The translations under genes were made by a program, and so were the position numbers. From positions 37,620,821 to 37,684,820 of the forward strand of contig OX344750.2 of assembly GCA_947034885.2 (NCBI GenBank): DNA of 64,000 bases, read 5' to 3'. This document shows, in pieces, positions 49,601 through 60,113 of the stretch; the first letter of the stretch is position 1; the number at the start of each line of letters is the position of its first letter. Under the pieces are notes generated by a model. It did not search any database, was not told where the DNA came from, and saw only the letters and a program-made list of their open reading frames with translations. The DNA is from Thuidium tamariscinum (Eukaryota > Streptophyta > Bryopsida > Hypnales > Thuidiaceae).

Positions 49601-51215
49601 TGGATTTGGTTCTTGGTGACATGACTAGTGACCCTCCAACAGACTACAGCCGGATTTTGACATTCTGTGAAAAGGTATAGCCAGTTGTATTAGTTATTTT
49701 ATTCCTTTGTTGTGTGTATGCCTCTCTTTGATTATCACTAATCAATTTTTGTGTTTTTTTCCACAGAATGCATCAAAAAAGAAAAGGTCCTATCGTGGGC
49801 AGGTGGATAAACACCCCGGCTTTGACCTTATCTTGGTAGATATGCCAGAGGGTCTTCCAGTTATTGGAGTAAGTGACCCAGATTCTAGTATTCCTTCCTG
49901 GAATGCCTTACCAGACTCTTGATTACAGCCTATATTCGACTTTGCAGATATGCATCTTCATGACGACGACGCTCTCATTGTCATTCACCCTCAGAGCTTA
50001 CAAGCTAAGAAGACATTGTTACAGCATACGAAAGCATATTCCTTTGAAAAGAAGCTCGATTGGTGGGGGGTGAATCAGTTATATTTAACAAATCCTGCCA
50101 ACTTGAGAGGAACGGTGAGAATTGAACTGTTGAATGCCTTTTTTCATTCTAGAGGCAAAAATAAGAAGTGATTGAGTTATAGTTTAATTGATTGAATCAT
50201 AGTTTGATTGAACTGATTGAATTATACTCTTATTGAATTGGTGAATTGCAGTTTCATTGAATGATTTAATTATTATTTCTAATAATTTTTGTGATGCAGA
50301 CTAAACGATTTGGGATTACTTTATTGGTGAGGAAGATTCCTTCTCTTCCAAACTCCAAGTTTGCATTCCAGCCTATTCCCGACCTAGTATCACGTGGGGT
50401 TGATGTGGAGAGAGATGATGTTCTTTACAACTATGTTTATGAGAATGATTTGATTATGAATGGTGACCGCCCTTGGCGTGGAGCTCGATAGAAAAGCTCG
50501 TTGCTTTTGAATATGTTGATAGAATCTTGCACGCTACCTGGTGACATTGTTTTGGATGCCACAGCAAGTACAGGTGATTTCTTGGAACCCTTTTATTTCA
50601 ATTTGTTTTTTTAATATTTCAATCTTTCTTTAAGTTACATTTTTGAGGCTACTATATAACAATTTCTGTTTTTTCAGGTGCCTCTATCCATGCTTGTCAA
50701 ACTTCTGGTCGCCATATTGTTGCTATTGAAGAGGACAAGGCATTATTTGAAAATGTCCTTAAGCCTCTTATTCGTGCGCCAGTATCACTTGCAGCTCCTG
50801 CAATATCAGTAGCAGAAGAGATTGTTGACCTCGATGATGACGTTGGCATTGTGGAACCAATCCAAAAAAAATCCAGATTCAGTACGTAAGTCAACCTTGC
50901 ACTTCTCAATTTTTTTGGTTAATAATGCCTATTTATATTAGACTAAATTCTATTGTTTGTTTCAGATTTGTGAGCGGTGAAGTTGAATCCAGTGTTCCTT
51001 TCTCCCAAAGACCTGACTTTTTCCCGAGTCCTGAGAAGTCTTTTCACTTGCCTATTTATACTAAAATGATGGCTACAGCATTTGAAGTTCATGGCGGTAC
51101 TAGTACTTCTTCTCATTATGGACAAGTGCACCCTCGTGCCTTGGATTTCTTGGATGTTGAGGCCCCTTCTTCAAGTGGACAGTCTGCCTCAGATTCTTCT
51201 TATACTGAAGAATGA
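43615..51215 (+). CDS. Gene Y: ParB-like plus DNA-methyltransferase-like protein, 13 exons
   Basis: Exons: 43615-43716, 46593-46649, 46922-47622 (start could be 46937), 47696-47885, 48064-48258, 48348-48563, 48650-48885, 48972-49674, 49767-49868, 49929-50114, 50300-50573, 50678-50885, 50966-51215. All borders are GT-AG and all phases fit, giving about 1139 codons. Order: basic N-terminus (MDSRRATRSASKRKL...); acidic linker; ParB-like domain ending FFICDGNHRQIAWMSHI (GNHR ~239-242) and MHDINKHTEGSHVKTKLIHT; helical region; charged coiled coil (~657-713); FDLILVDMPEGLPVIG (~820-833), in the place of the DPPY motif; PGDIVLDATASTG (~976-988), in the place of SAM motif I; acidic Ser-rich tail. This is the beta order (IV before I) of N6/N4 methyltransferases, known fused to ParB domains in bacteria and phages. 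One in-frame TAG (50489-50491) lies where the family often has Gln (QKP), so full-length product is uncertain. Confidence 0.65.
43891..46238. promoter_or_regulatory. Array of eight GGTACC-centred palindromes in gene Y intron 1
   Basis: The core CTTGCGGTACCGCAAG, a perfect 16-bp palindrome, occurs exactly at 44537-44552, 44977-44992, 45445-45460 and 45992-46007. Variants are at 45593-45608 (GTTG start), 46223-46238 (one change), 45211-45226 (left half altered) and 43892-43907 (left half weak). The copy at 45443-45462 extends to CTCTTGCGGTACCGCAAGAG. Spacings are about 633, 440, 233, 238, 148, 398 and 232 bp; several are near 235. I saw no copy elsewhere in the window. Clustering of a 16-bp palindrome in the large first intron of a gene encoding a ParB-like protein resembles a parS-type site cluster in form, but binding is inference. 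Confidence 0.75.
45989..46010. promoter_or_regulatory. Best palindrome site (22 bp, perfect)
   Basis: The core CTTGCGGTACCGCAAG is extended by CCT on the left and AGG on the right to a perfect 22-bp palindrome, the longest of the eight sites. Confidence 0.8.
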
Positions 51216-52039
51216 ATGCATCTCTAGTTTTCTAAGACTATTAGATATCTTAATCTGATAGTACCTTCTATATGCTTATTTTATAGTCATTACCGCACTA
51301 CTATGTTTTCAATCTTTTTTATAGTGATCATGACATTGCTATGTTTTCATTATTTTTAATAGTGATCACCACATTGCTATATCCTACTCAGTTTATGATA
51401 TTCTTGTATGTCATTTTTTGAAATTGCCATTATGTGTTTTGAATTTGCTTGTTTCATTTTTTATTTCCTCAGTTTCCACATCTACATTATTTTGGTTCTT
51501 AATTGATTTGTTTTAAGTCAAATGAAATTTTATTTTTGATATAGGAATTCCCTCTAATTTCTACCATTTTAATATCCTACATTGAATCATTATTGTCATC
51601 CTTCTTCATTTTATGAATGTGACTATAAATATTGCTTTCCATAGGGATTTTGAATTTGAAAACACAATGCCCCTTCTTAGTATTATAATCAATTGGACAT
51701 TACAAGAAAAATATTTTTCTTGCAAAATTTAAAACCCTAAAGCCTTATAATGAAGTTTAGGGTTTTAAGAAAAAATTGCTATAGAATAAAAAAATAAAAC
51801 GACATTAAATGTTTTATATCATCTTTCATTGTTTTAATAATGTGGCTATAAATATAGCTTTCTACTGGCATTTTAAATTTAAAAACTCAATGCCCCTTCT
51901 TAGTATTATAATCAATTAGGTATTACAAAGAAAACACCCTAAATGCAAAATTTGAAAACAAGAAGACTTACAATGAAATTTGGGGTTTAAAAATCAGTGT
52001 CAAAGAATAATCAAATTACCTTAAAACAAAATATATTTT
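51216..52039. other. 3-prime flank of gene Y with a local duplication
   Basis: Two imperfect copies of a ~185-bp phrase, about 51594-51780 and 51827-52010, share ATGCCCCTTCTTAGTATTAT and nearby words at a 233-bp offset. No further genes are visible. Confidence 0.5.
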
Positions 52040-52151
52040 TCCAACCACGGTTATAGGTACATCCACGGTCATAGAACCTTCATCATTTTTTCTTAACAAA
52101 AAATTCAGGCTCATAGGCTCACGCTCATAGGCTCGCCTGCTAGCAACCCTG
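52040..52151 (-). repeat. Terminal-like repeat, GCTAGCAGGCGAGCC family (right copy, inverted)
   Basis: Reverse complement reads CAGGGTTGCTAGCAGGCGAG, then CCTATGAGCGTGAGCC, then CTATGACCGTGGATG. It matches 36305-36510 in order but in opposite orientation, and lies 0.8 kb past the gene Y stop. Confidence 0.6.
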
Positions 52152-52924
52152 GTATTTAGCCATATGTTTGTAGGCTAGTAGGGTGAACATATAACCCTTG
52201 CAATATGGTGAGGTTCATGCAATATATTATGTATTGTTTTTTTATTAAGCCTATTTATTTTTGGTAGCACACAAATATAAATGGATGTGACTATTTTTGA
52301 GCTAAATTGTTTTTTTATTTTTTCAGTTGTTGGAGTGCATAAATTTTTATTAATATTTTTCTATATTTTGTAATTGGTTGTAGTTTTCATTGATTTATGA
52401 ACCTTATTAATGTTAATGAAATTACTATATTAACCCAATCGGCAATCTAATCCTATAATTCAACATATAACAACCCCTTCTATTCCATTCAATTGGAGCC
52501 CTAAATTCCAAATTTAGCAAATTTGATTCATTTTGACCAAACACTGTCCAGTCATGATGTGACACATGAAAAAATCAAAAGAATTTCATTGCTTAAGCTC
52601 CTTGTACAGTTGGACCTTTAGTAAGATGTAAGCCAATTAAAAATCATACTAGAATTACTCAGGTAGAAATCCACTTACTATGAATAATCAACTGGAGTGA
52701 AAATAAACTGGGATATTAAATACAACCCCCCAAAAAAGTGTCCGCAGTAAGTGGAAAAAGCTGTGGACCCACTGCTTTAACTTCAAAATACTAAAGGCAG
52801 ATTCTATTGTTGGAAGTTGACGAGACAACAAACTAAAGGCCCCACTAACTAAACTTATACACTGGGGTCCATCAACTCAACTAGGGAACGAGATTGTAGA
52901 AGTTCCCTCAAATCGTAAACAATG

Positions 52925-53077
52925 TTGTTAAGTGCAGGTACTGAGACGTTGCTTCACAGGAGCAACGTTTGCAGACATGCTATAAGCAATGTTTTCATGA
53001 CACCCCTATTCAAAGAACCCAGTTTATTTTCCAACGCTTGGGGTGATGCAGAACGGGGTAGATCCTAGTAGTGTATG
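52925..53077. mobile_element. Possible CACTA terminus abutting a gene fragment
   Basis: Read on the minus strand, CACTACTAGGATCTACCCC starts at 53077 and is followed within 150 bp by ACATTGCTTATAG, CAAACGTTGC and AAGCAACGTCTC. These are close to the subterminal words next to the terminus at 11717 (same CACTACTAG start). The partner end was not found. Confidence 0.35.
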
Positions 53078-53225
53078 CACCTGGTGGCATTTCCATGAAG
53101 TGAGGTGCTGTTGTTGTTTCTGGAATTGCTCCTTGTATGAATCCGGAGGCAGTTCTGCAACTGGTCGAGCTCGTGCTTGCACTTCTCAAATCTCCTCCAG
53201 ATACCTTCGACAACCATGACGCCAT
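53078..53225 (-). pseudogene. Fragment resembling a plant class IV aminotransferase N-terminus
   Basis: From an ATG at 53225 the minus strand reads MASWLSKVSGGDLRSASTSS... to HFMEMPPGAYTT. The phrase PPGAYTT is typical of plant D-amino-acid-transaminase-like (class IV PLP) proteins. Coding similarity stops there, where a CACTA-like terminus seems to begin. Short, so uncertain. Confidence 0.35.
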
Positions 53226-53277
53226 CACTATCTTTGTCTTGAGCACAAACTTCAAATTTGTTTGATCAATCAAAACA

Positions 53278-54021
53278 TAGAGCTAGAGAGTCAATCCAAC
53301 AGAATGAAGATTGATCGAATCGACTGAAGATCCCAACACAAATCATTTGTGATCTTCCAGCAAATAGTACGTGTCGTATTTATCCTTGCTCCCCTCCTGC
53401 AAATCCCCCTGCAAAAGACAAACAAGACCAGTGATCTCACAACAAATTTAGGATTTTTAGCCAAATGTTTATTTTTGGAAGATTTTTAAAATTTATACAA
53501 AAAGCATGAAAAAATTAAGTAGAAAATGAGCGAAATTTAGCCTATTTGGGGATCACTGGACATGACCAACAGTAAAAAAAAAACCCAAGTCTCTCTCTAT
53601 CTCACCCACTCATCACTCACTCATCCATTGGCTTGACGCCCAACTGAAGACAAAGCCCAGTGCTGCTATCCCTGAGGAATTAAAGGTCCCCGATAGAGTG
53701 CATTGATCGGGATGATGCCTTAGTCTCCTTTCAAAGGTTGCTTGATAGGGTGGTGACTTCCTTGATTGCCCTTATAAAATAGTGGAAAACAAGAATGCGG
53801 CTGCGAAAAGAGATGCAAGGCTACACCATTCATATTTCAGAATAGGAAATTATAAATTCATCAAATGACGCACAACCTCCCGTAATGAAGTACCAATAAT
53901 CAGTAAAATACAACACTACTATAGTACTATCATCTCAATGAATATTTTGAATTTACATTGCCAAAAACAGAACTTACATTGCTAAAATAGAAGCATGAAT
54001 AATACGATATGTCAAATCCTT
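53278..54021. other. No supported gene
   Basis: Mixed-composition DNA with no recognisable coding or RNA feature. Confidence 0.4.
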
Positions 54022-55044
54022 TCATTGGCTTTGAGTTTCGCTGAAGCTGTTCAAATCAGGACCTTTTCCACGAACAAATGTGGCTACTAGTTGCAACCTT
54101 TCTTCAAGGCTCATTACTCTTAGCCTTCTCAAGCTGGGAAAAGGCCTTAGGTTTAGAAGTCGATTATGTTCAATCATGAACGTATCTAACTCTGAATACA
54201 CTGAATCAACATCACTTAAGCCTATCTCCTTCATCACCAATGTTTCTTCTTCTTCTAGAGGACCTTCAACGTCCTCTTCTCTAACTGAACCTTCAACATT
54301 GTCCTCTTGTATTGATCCCTCAAAACCATCCTCCCCCACCGAACCATCAAGGAACCCCAACGGGTCTCCTTCCGATCCTCCTCCAAGTGCCTCAGTCAAT
54401 CCTCCTTTTAGTACCTCGGTTGCATGCGATGCTTGAGGAGCCTCACTACTAGTTCCCCCTCTTTGTAACCGTCTCTCTGACTGTCTTCTATACTTTAAAT
54501 GTTTTTTTATATTTTTATAAATATTATCTTTGGCCCACTTATAAGTTTCTCCTCTATCTTTGAACTTCAATTCCTATAAACCATCAATATTATCATCTAT
54601 TATTTTATTTAGAGCTTCCTTCACTCCTAGATCTTCTAGTGAAAACGTTCCTTGAAGAAGAATACCATTCTCTTGTCCTTCTTTAATCCATTTTTTCACT
54701 TGTTTGAAATTATCTTTTAAATTACTATGTTGAATAGGCCAATGCTTTCGGAGGGATAATTTCCCATAGACTTTGTTTCCTGACCTGTGTTTGCTAGGCG
54801 GTGGATTAAAAATGGTATTATATGATGGAGAGTTCAAGGTAGGATTTAGGTGTACAGATGGTGTATGAAGAGGACCTCTTAAATCTGAAACTGGGATAAT
54901 TGCTACTTCATTGTAATCCATTGCTTTACCTCTCTATGTAACAACTTCAAACACATCTCTACGTGCTTCACATTGGCTACAAAACTTGTCTACAACATTT
55001 GTAAATTCGAAACCGCAACTTGAGCAAAAATGTCCAAGTGCCAT
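54022..55044 (-). pseudogene. Zinc-ribbon protein gene, interrupted
   Basis: From an ATG at 55044 the minus strand reads MALGHFCSSCGFEFTNVVDK then FCSQCEARR, a clear CxxC...CxxC zinc ribbon at the N-terminus. The same frame continues as MDYNEVAIIPVSDLRGP..., a basic region YKWAKDNIYKNIKKHLKYRR, an acidic stretch (GSVREEDVEGPLEEEE) and a helical end MSLEERLQLVATFVRGKG to 54022. Two in-frame TAG codons (54934-54936 and 54571-54573) interrupt it. Composition stays protein-like on both sides of each, so the breaks look recent. I do not recognise the family beyond the zinc ribbon. Confidence 0.5.
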
Positions 55045-56264
55045 TCTAGATAATGAACCTGCCAAAATTTTCAACTATAAAAATCTAGGCCATCACTAAG
55101 CTTACATTTATTGAAAAATGAATGAAGTTTAAAGTTTAATGAGGCCTTGAAATTGTGGCAATTCTACAAATTCACAAGTGCAACAAATGTGGACTAACTA
55201 ACATACAATGAAAGCACACAAACTGTAAACAACGTAGCTTGCAGGTAGCAAGAAACAAAACGTGCGTACCTCTTGTTGTCGAAATTCTGTCAAACTTTCT
55301 GTAAAGACGCTGTTTCCAAGCTTTGGCTCACGATGGCAGACTTGAGGCAAGGGAGTAATAGCGTTGAGGGAAACAAGAGTAACCCAAACTATAACACGTC
55401 CCGCAAAGAGTACACAATGCGGGATTGTCAAACAAACTGATGAAACTCTGCTTGAGGTCAACAAACGGATCAAGCATTTGAAAATTAGGGTTTAGGCTCC
55501 TAGACTTCACTCATCACCGTCATCCTGTCATCCTCCTGCGAGCTTCAACATTAGACCCAATTGACAACCTCTGCAAATACACCATCCAACATAGGTTTGA
55601 TTAGTATTGCAGTGTGGTGAGGGAAGAATTGCTTGCCTGTTTTCAGTATGAGACACACATTGAATTGAAACAGATAACAACCTCTAAATTGAAAATTTCA
55701 AAATTCACGAAGCTAAATTGAAATGTCAAAACAAGTGCCCCCTACGTATAACACTCAAAACTCACAAAACCAAGCACACTTCCAACTCAATAATTTCCAG
55801 AAAGTGCTATAGTAAGAAACACCAAAATCCCCTAGAGAGAATATCCCCCGTTTGATACCTCCAGTTTGAGCAATTGAACATTGTCTAACAGAGCAAAGTC
55901 AGAGAGAGAAAACCGGATGAGCAATAGTTGAATATTGAGAAAAGATTGACAAAAAAGAGAGAATTTGAAGTTGGATCATTGTTACTGACCTTCGCAAAAT
56001 TGCATCCATTGTGAACTCGAGCTCTTCCTTCTTTTCCAACAAGAGCTTGGTGACTTGCAACTAGGAAGGTTTTGAAGGAATTGGCTCCAAATCCTAGATG
56101 CGATAGGATGATGATACTCACAGAAATACAAGTTTGATTAGTATTGCAGTGGATGTGTCCTCATTGGCGGGGTGATCCCGTCAAGGCACTCTCGCCAATT
56201 CCAAGATGCCGTGCTCTTGCCCCTGCTCTCCATTCAGGCAGCCTCTGAGTAGATATCCTAATGG
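55045..56264. other. No supported gene; 20-bp direct repeat
   Basis: Short minus-strand frames (for example FGANSFKTFLVASHQALVGK near 56040-56100) may be exon remnants but cannot be assigned. GTTTGATTAGTATTGCAGTG occurs at about 55593 and 56131 in the same orientation. Confidence 0.35.
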
Positions 56265-59055
56265 AGAATTGTGGGTGCTCTATTCCTACCCTTGGAATCA
56301 AGTGATCACAACTAGGCTCTGGTACTAATGATTCTTACTACCTATAGGTGTCTAAGCATCAATCCATTGTGCCTTCCAACCAATGAATCTTTTTACTAGC
56401 CTACATGTCCTAATGCATGGGTTGATCCTACTTAGGCGTTGTTCCTTTGCCTACCCGAGTAGTTTGGACCCCCTTCTTATATTATGCTTTCCTACTCCTA
56501 CTCAATGCATTTGGGCTTCTATTTTTACCCATATTCTCTAACCCAATCCTACGTACTGTATTCTTTTGGTCTATTTGATGTCTTGTATGTTGTTAATCTA
56601 TTCTATGTATTGTGTTTTCTACCCTACCTCTACGTCTTGTATTCAATTAATCTATTCTACGTATGGTATTTTCTACCTTACCTCTACATCTTGTATTTGT
56701 TTAATCTACCTCTATGTATTGTATTCGTTTTATCTACCTCCAAGTATTATATTTGTTTAATCTACCTTTATGTATCATATTTTCTACCCTATGTATTGCA
56801 TTCTTTTCCACTTGTCCCTTTTAACTCATGATTGTTCCTTTGGTTCATTCCATACTAGCTAATCCCGGTCCCTAATTACAATTAACTTGCGGCCCTTGAT
56901 CCTAACCACCTCCTAATCACCTACGTGATCTAAGTGTTTGCATAAAGAAGGAAAGGTATGAGTTAAGGTTAGGAGCCCACCGCCAATGTGTGTGTGGCAG
57001 CGCTCTCCAGTTCCGCTTCGTTCCACTCCATGCTCGCCATAGCCACCTCTTGGTTCCCCTTGGCTTCGCAACCCTTTTCTCCTTAATTGCTCCCCCTTTT
57101 TAACCACGTCCTACCCCTAGACTATTTTCCCAGGCTATCTCTTTGATTATGTTTTAATTTTAAACTATGCTATCCCCTAAGTATTTTCTAATCCTAAACT
57201 AATTTTTAGTAATCCAAAGCCCCCGGACCTAAGCCCCCGGTGCCCAGCTGCAGTGCCGGCCGCAGTACCCAACTGCGATGCCCGGCTAGGTGCTAGTTGG
57301 GCGCCTGGCTCACCAACTGGACTGAATATTTTCACAAACTAGATTTAACAACTAGTCACACCTTTAATGAACTAATTAACTAAGCCAAAGTTGAATTAAA
57401 TAACCACACAAGGGCTCAACCCAAGGTGTGGCCCAATGTATACTCTGCTCAAGGAAATTACTATTTTACTTGTTGGATGCTAAATATTGAATTAGTGCCA
57501 AACATGTTGGATACTAAACGTTGAGACTAGTTCAAAGGTAGTTTCTTTTGATACCCCGCTAAGACTTAGGGGGTTCAAAGCTTCACCGTGAGAGTGATGC
57601 TTTTGACACTTGACTAAGGCTTCTACTTCTCTAGGAATATAGGGGAGCCAAAGCTTCGCTGTGAGAGTAATGCTTTTGACACTTGATTAAGACTTCTATT
57701 TCTCTAAAAACATAGGGAGGCCAAAGCTCCGCCGTCCCCGATGGGACCACTACAGGGTTGTCTTGTCAAACATATTTTTGGGTTTGGGTGTCGTGTACGA
57801 CGTTCAACGTCGAGTGTCACAGTGACAATTTGTTACGAAGGGCGTCGCATCTCGTCGCGAAAGTCCATTTTCAGCAGCTCAAAAAAATGAAAATCTTACT
57901 ATTACTATGAACCTAAATGAAGAATGTAATATGTATTCATAAAATTGAAACACTTAATTGAAACCCAACTTAAATATGTCAAAATTTTAAATTTCTAATG
58001 ATTTATTTTTAAGTCAACTTGATTTTTAGTCTTTGAGACGTCACGAGGGCTCTACTAGACGTTGCGTGACGTCTGTCTGTCGTGACGTCGCAATGTCCGG
58101 CGGAAACAACCCTGGACCACTATAACTGCGTGAACAAGAAAAGAAGGAGAAGAAGGTGGATACATAAAGCAACATACATTCGAAGTCACCTCACTAGTTA
58201 ACCCCTCAGTTCCTCCCAAGTCTCTCCCACAACAACTTTCAATGATTCCACAACACAAAGGGTAAATCAACCTCCACTTGTATAAATGCCAACTAAACTT
58301 TGGAGGGTCTCAAGTCCCCTAAGGTGTAAGTTACAAGTGCCGAGGGTGTAAAAAACCTTCAAAAACTATCAAAAGCTTCTTTGCCATAACAAGCCAAAGG
58401 AAATCTAATATAACCCAGGCCCAATAGTACTCCCCCCAAATTGTGAGGAGTGAGAAAGAGAGAGAATGAGAGGAGAATATCGCCCTTTTTATACTCAAAA
58501 GGGAGCAATCCCACCTCCCTTAATCTACTAAGAAAAACTAGATAAGAGAATTTAGGTGGGCCGTACATGTTTACCATTCCCAAATCTAACTATCCACTTA
58601 AGATCTACGTAGTTTGAATTGAGAATTCAAATCTCACCTAAACCTTACAAGAACTTGCAATCTACCTACTTTTACCTTTCCAAAATCTACAAGTTCCCCC
58701 GCGGGAGCGGTTCCCATGTGTTCCCACCTACTTTTAGTTCAAAATTCAAAATTACTTACACCAAGCACTTGGAGCTTCCTCCACTAACTTTTTGAGGTGG
58801 TATTTTCTCCCACATGTGCCCAAAGTTCCTCACACGTTCCCTACACGTTCCCCGCAACCATCGGGGCCCAAATCCTCCAAATTTACATTGGGAGGCCTTA
58901 AACCCCATTTTCTCCTCCATGTGTTGTCCCCAAAAGTCTAACTTTTGGAGTTTAACTCCGATTGGTAAACGGATTGCGCTGTTGGGTCCAGAAGGCCATA
59001 ACTAGTGTGACAGGAAACCCTATGTCCCTTAAACTATGCCCTAAATCTCAATGAA

Positions 59056-60113
59056 CACTAGTAGAAAAACAGTGCCCAAATTAACAAAACATCAACAAAT
59101 TTGTGTTGATTTCGATACTGCATCGTCCATTTTCACAGTTTTTTGTTAATTTATGTAAAAACTGCCCAAATCAACAAAAAAATTTGTTGATTTGGATACT
59201 GCATCTTCAAAGTAACAAAAAATCAACACTTTTTTGTTAATTTTGACTAAAAAATATTTCAAGTAAATTTTTCTATTTAGAAAATTTTTAAATTATCTTA
59301 ATTAGTATTCTATAAATAGTCTATTCACAATAAAAAATTTTAAAAAAATTCTCAATTCGGTATTTTTAAAATTCAGCAGACTTCAAAGACCATTTAGGCA
59401 TAGAAAAACAACTTTCTTAGAAAAATTTTGAACTAAGAAAAGTTTAGAAATAGAATTATCTTTTATCTCCAAAAATCCGTTTGCAATTTCAAATCTCCAA
59501 TCAAAAGTTATGACTAAATTTCAGAAAGGGGTTGCTTCGGATTTTTTTGACATTATGAAAAACCCTCTTTGAAATTAATTCATAACTTTTGATAAAACAC
59601 TTCAAATTGCAAACGGATTTTTGGAGATGAAAGATACTTCTATTTTGCAACTTCTTTTAGTTAAAATTTGTTTTTTTTAAATTGTTTTTCTATGCTTAAA
59701 TGGCCTTTTAAGTACGCTGACTTTTTAAAAAAAGGGAAAAAACCCACTCAAGCTACATAAAATTTTAAAAACTTCACACACATGCATGTGTAAAGGTGGT
59801 GCAATGGCTGGGACCTTGTACCTCAGCCATGGGGTGCAAGGTTCGAACCTTGCTGGTGGCACCCCAAGGGAACTGCCACGTGTCCTGCTTGCGTGGCGGA
59901 TTGCCTACGTGGCTTTTGCCACGTGGTAGCTTTTTATTGGTCCAATTTGAAAAAAAATTAATTTTCAAAGAAAAAATTCAGTGTCCAAATTAACAAAAAA
60001 ATCAACACTTTTGTGTTAAAAAGTACCCAAATTAACACGTCCAAATCAACAAAAAAAATCAACACTTTTGTGTTGATTTTTGTTAATTTAGGCACTGTTT
60101 TTTTCTACTAGTC
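59056..60113. mobile_element. CACTA-like non-autonomous element
   Basis: Starts CACTAGTAGAAAAACAGTGC and ends GCACTGTTTTTTTCTACTAG-TC, so the termini pair over about 20 bp apart from the last base. Repeats of AAATTAACAAAAAATCAACA occur near both ends (59080-59240 and 59990-60090). The 3-bp flanks (GAA, AAA) are not a perfect duplication. No transposase. Confidence 0.6.
59795..59865 (+). repeat. tRNA-like SINE head
   Basis: A 71-nt stretch begins GGTGGTGCAATGGCTGGGAC (A-box-like) and carries GGTTCGAACC (B-box) in a CAAGG/CCTTG stem. It resembles the tRNA-derived head of plant SINEs. The T-loop is one base short and the acceptor stem is poor, so it is not a working tRNA gene. Confidence 0.5.

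Noticed and set aside
56311-56332. Primer-binding site and internal region of an LTR element next to TACCAGAGCC on the minus strand
   Set aside because: The motif lies inside the element defined by the AGAAT duplication, about 40 bp from its end, so it is more likely chance.
59795-59865. Functional tRNA gene
   Set aside because: A and B boxes are present but the T-loop is short and the acceptor stem does not pair well; it lies inside a mobile element.
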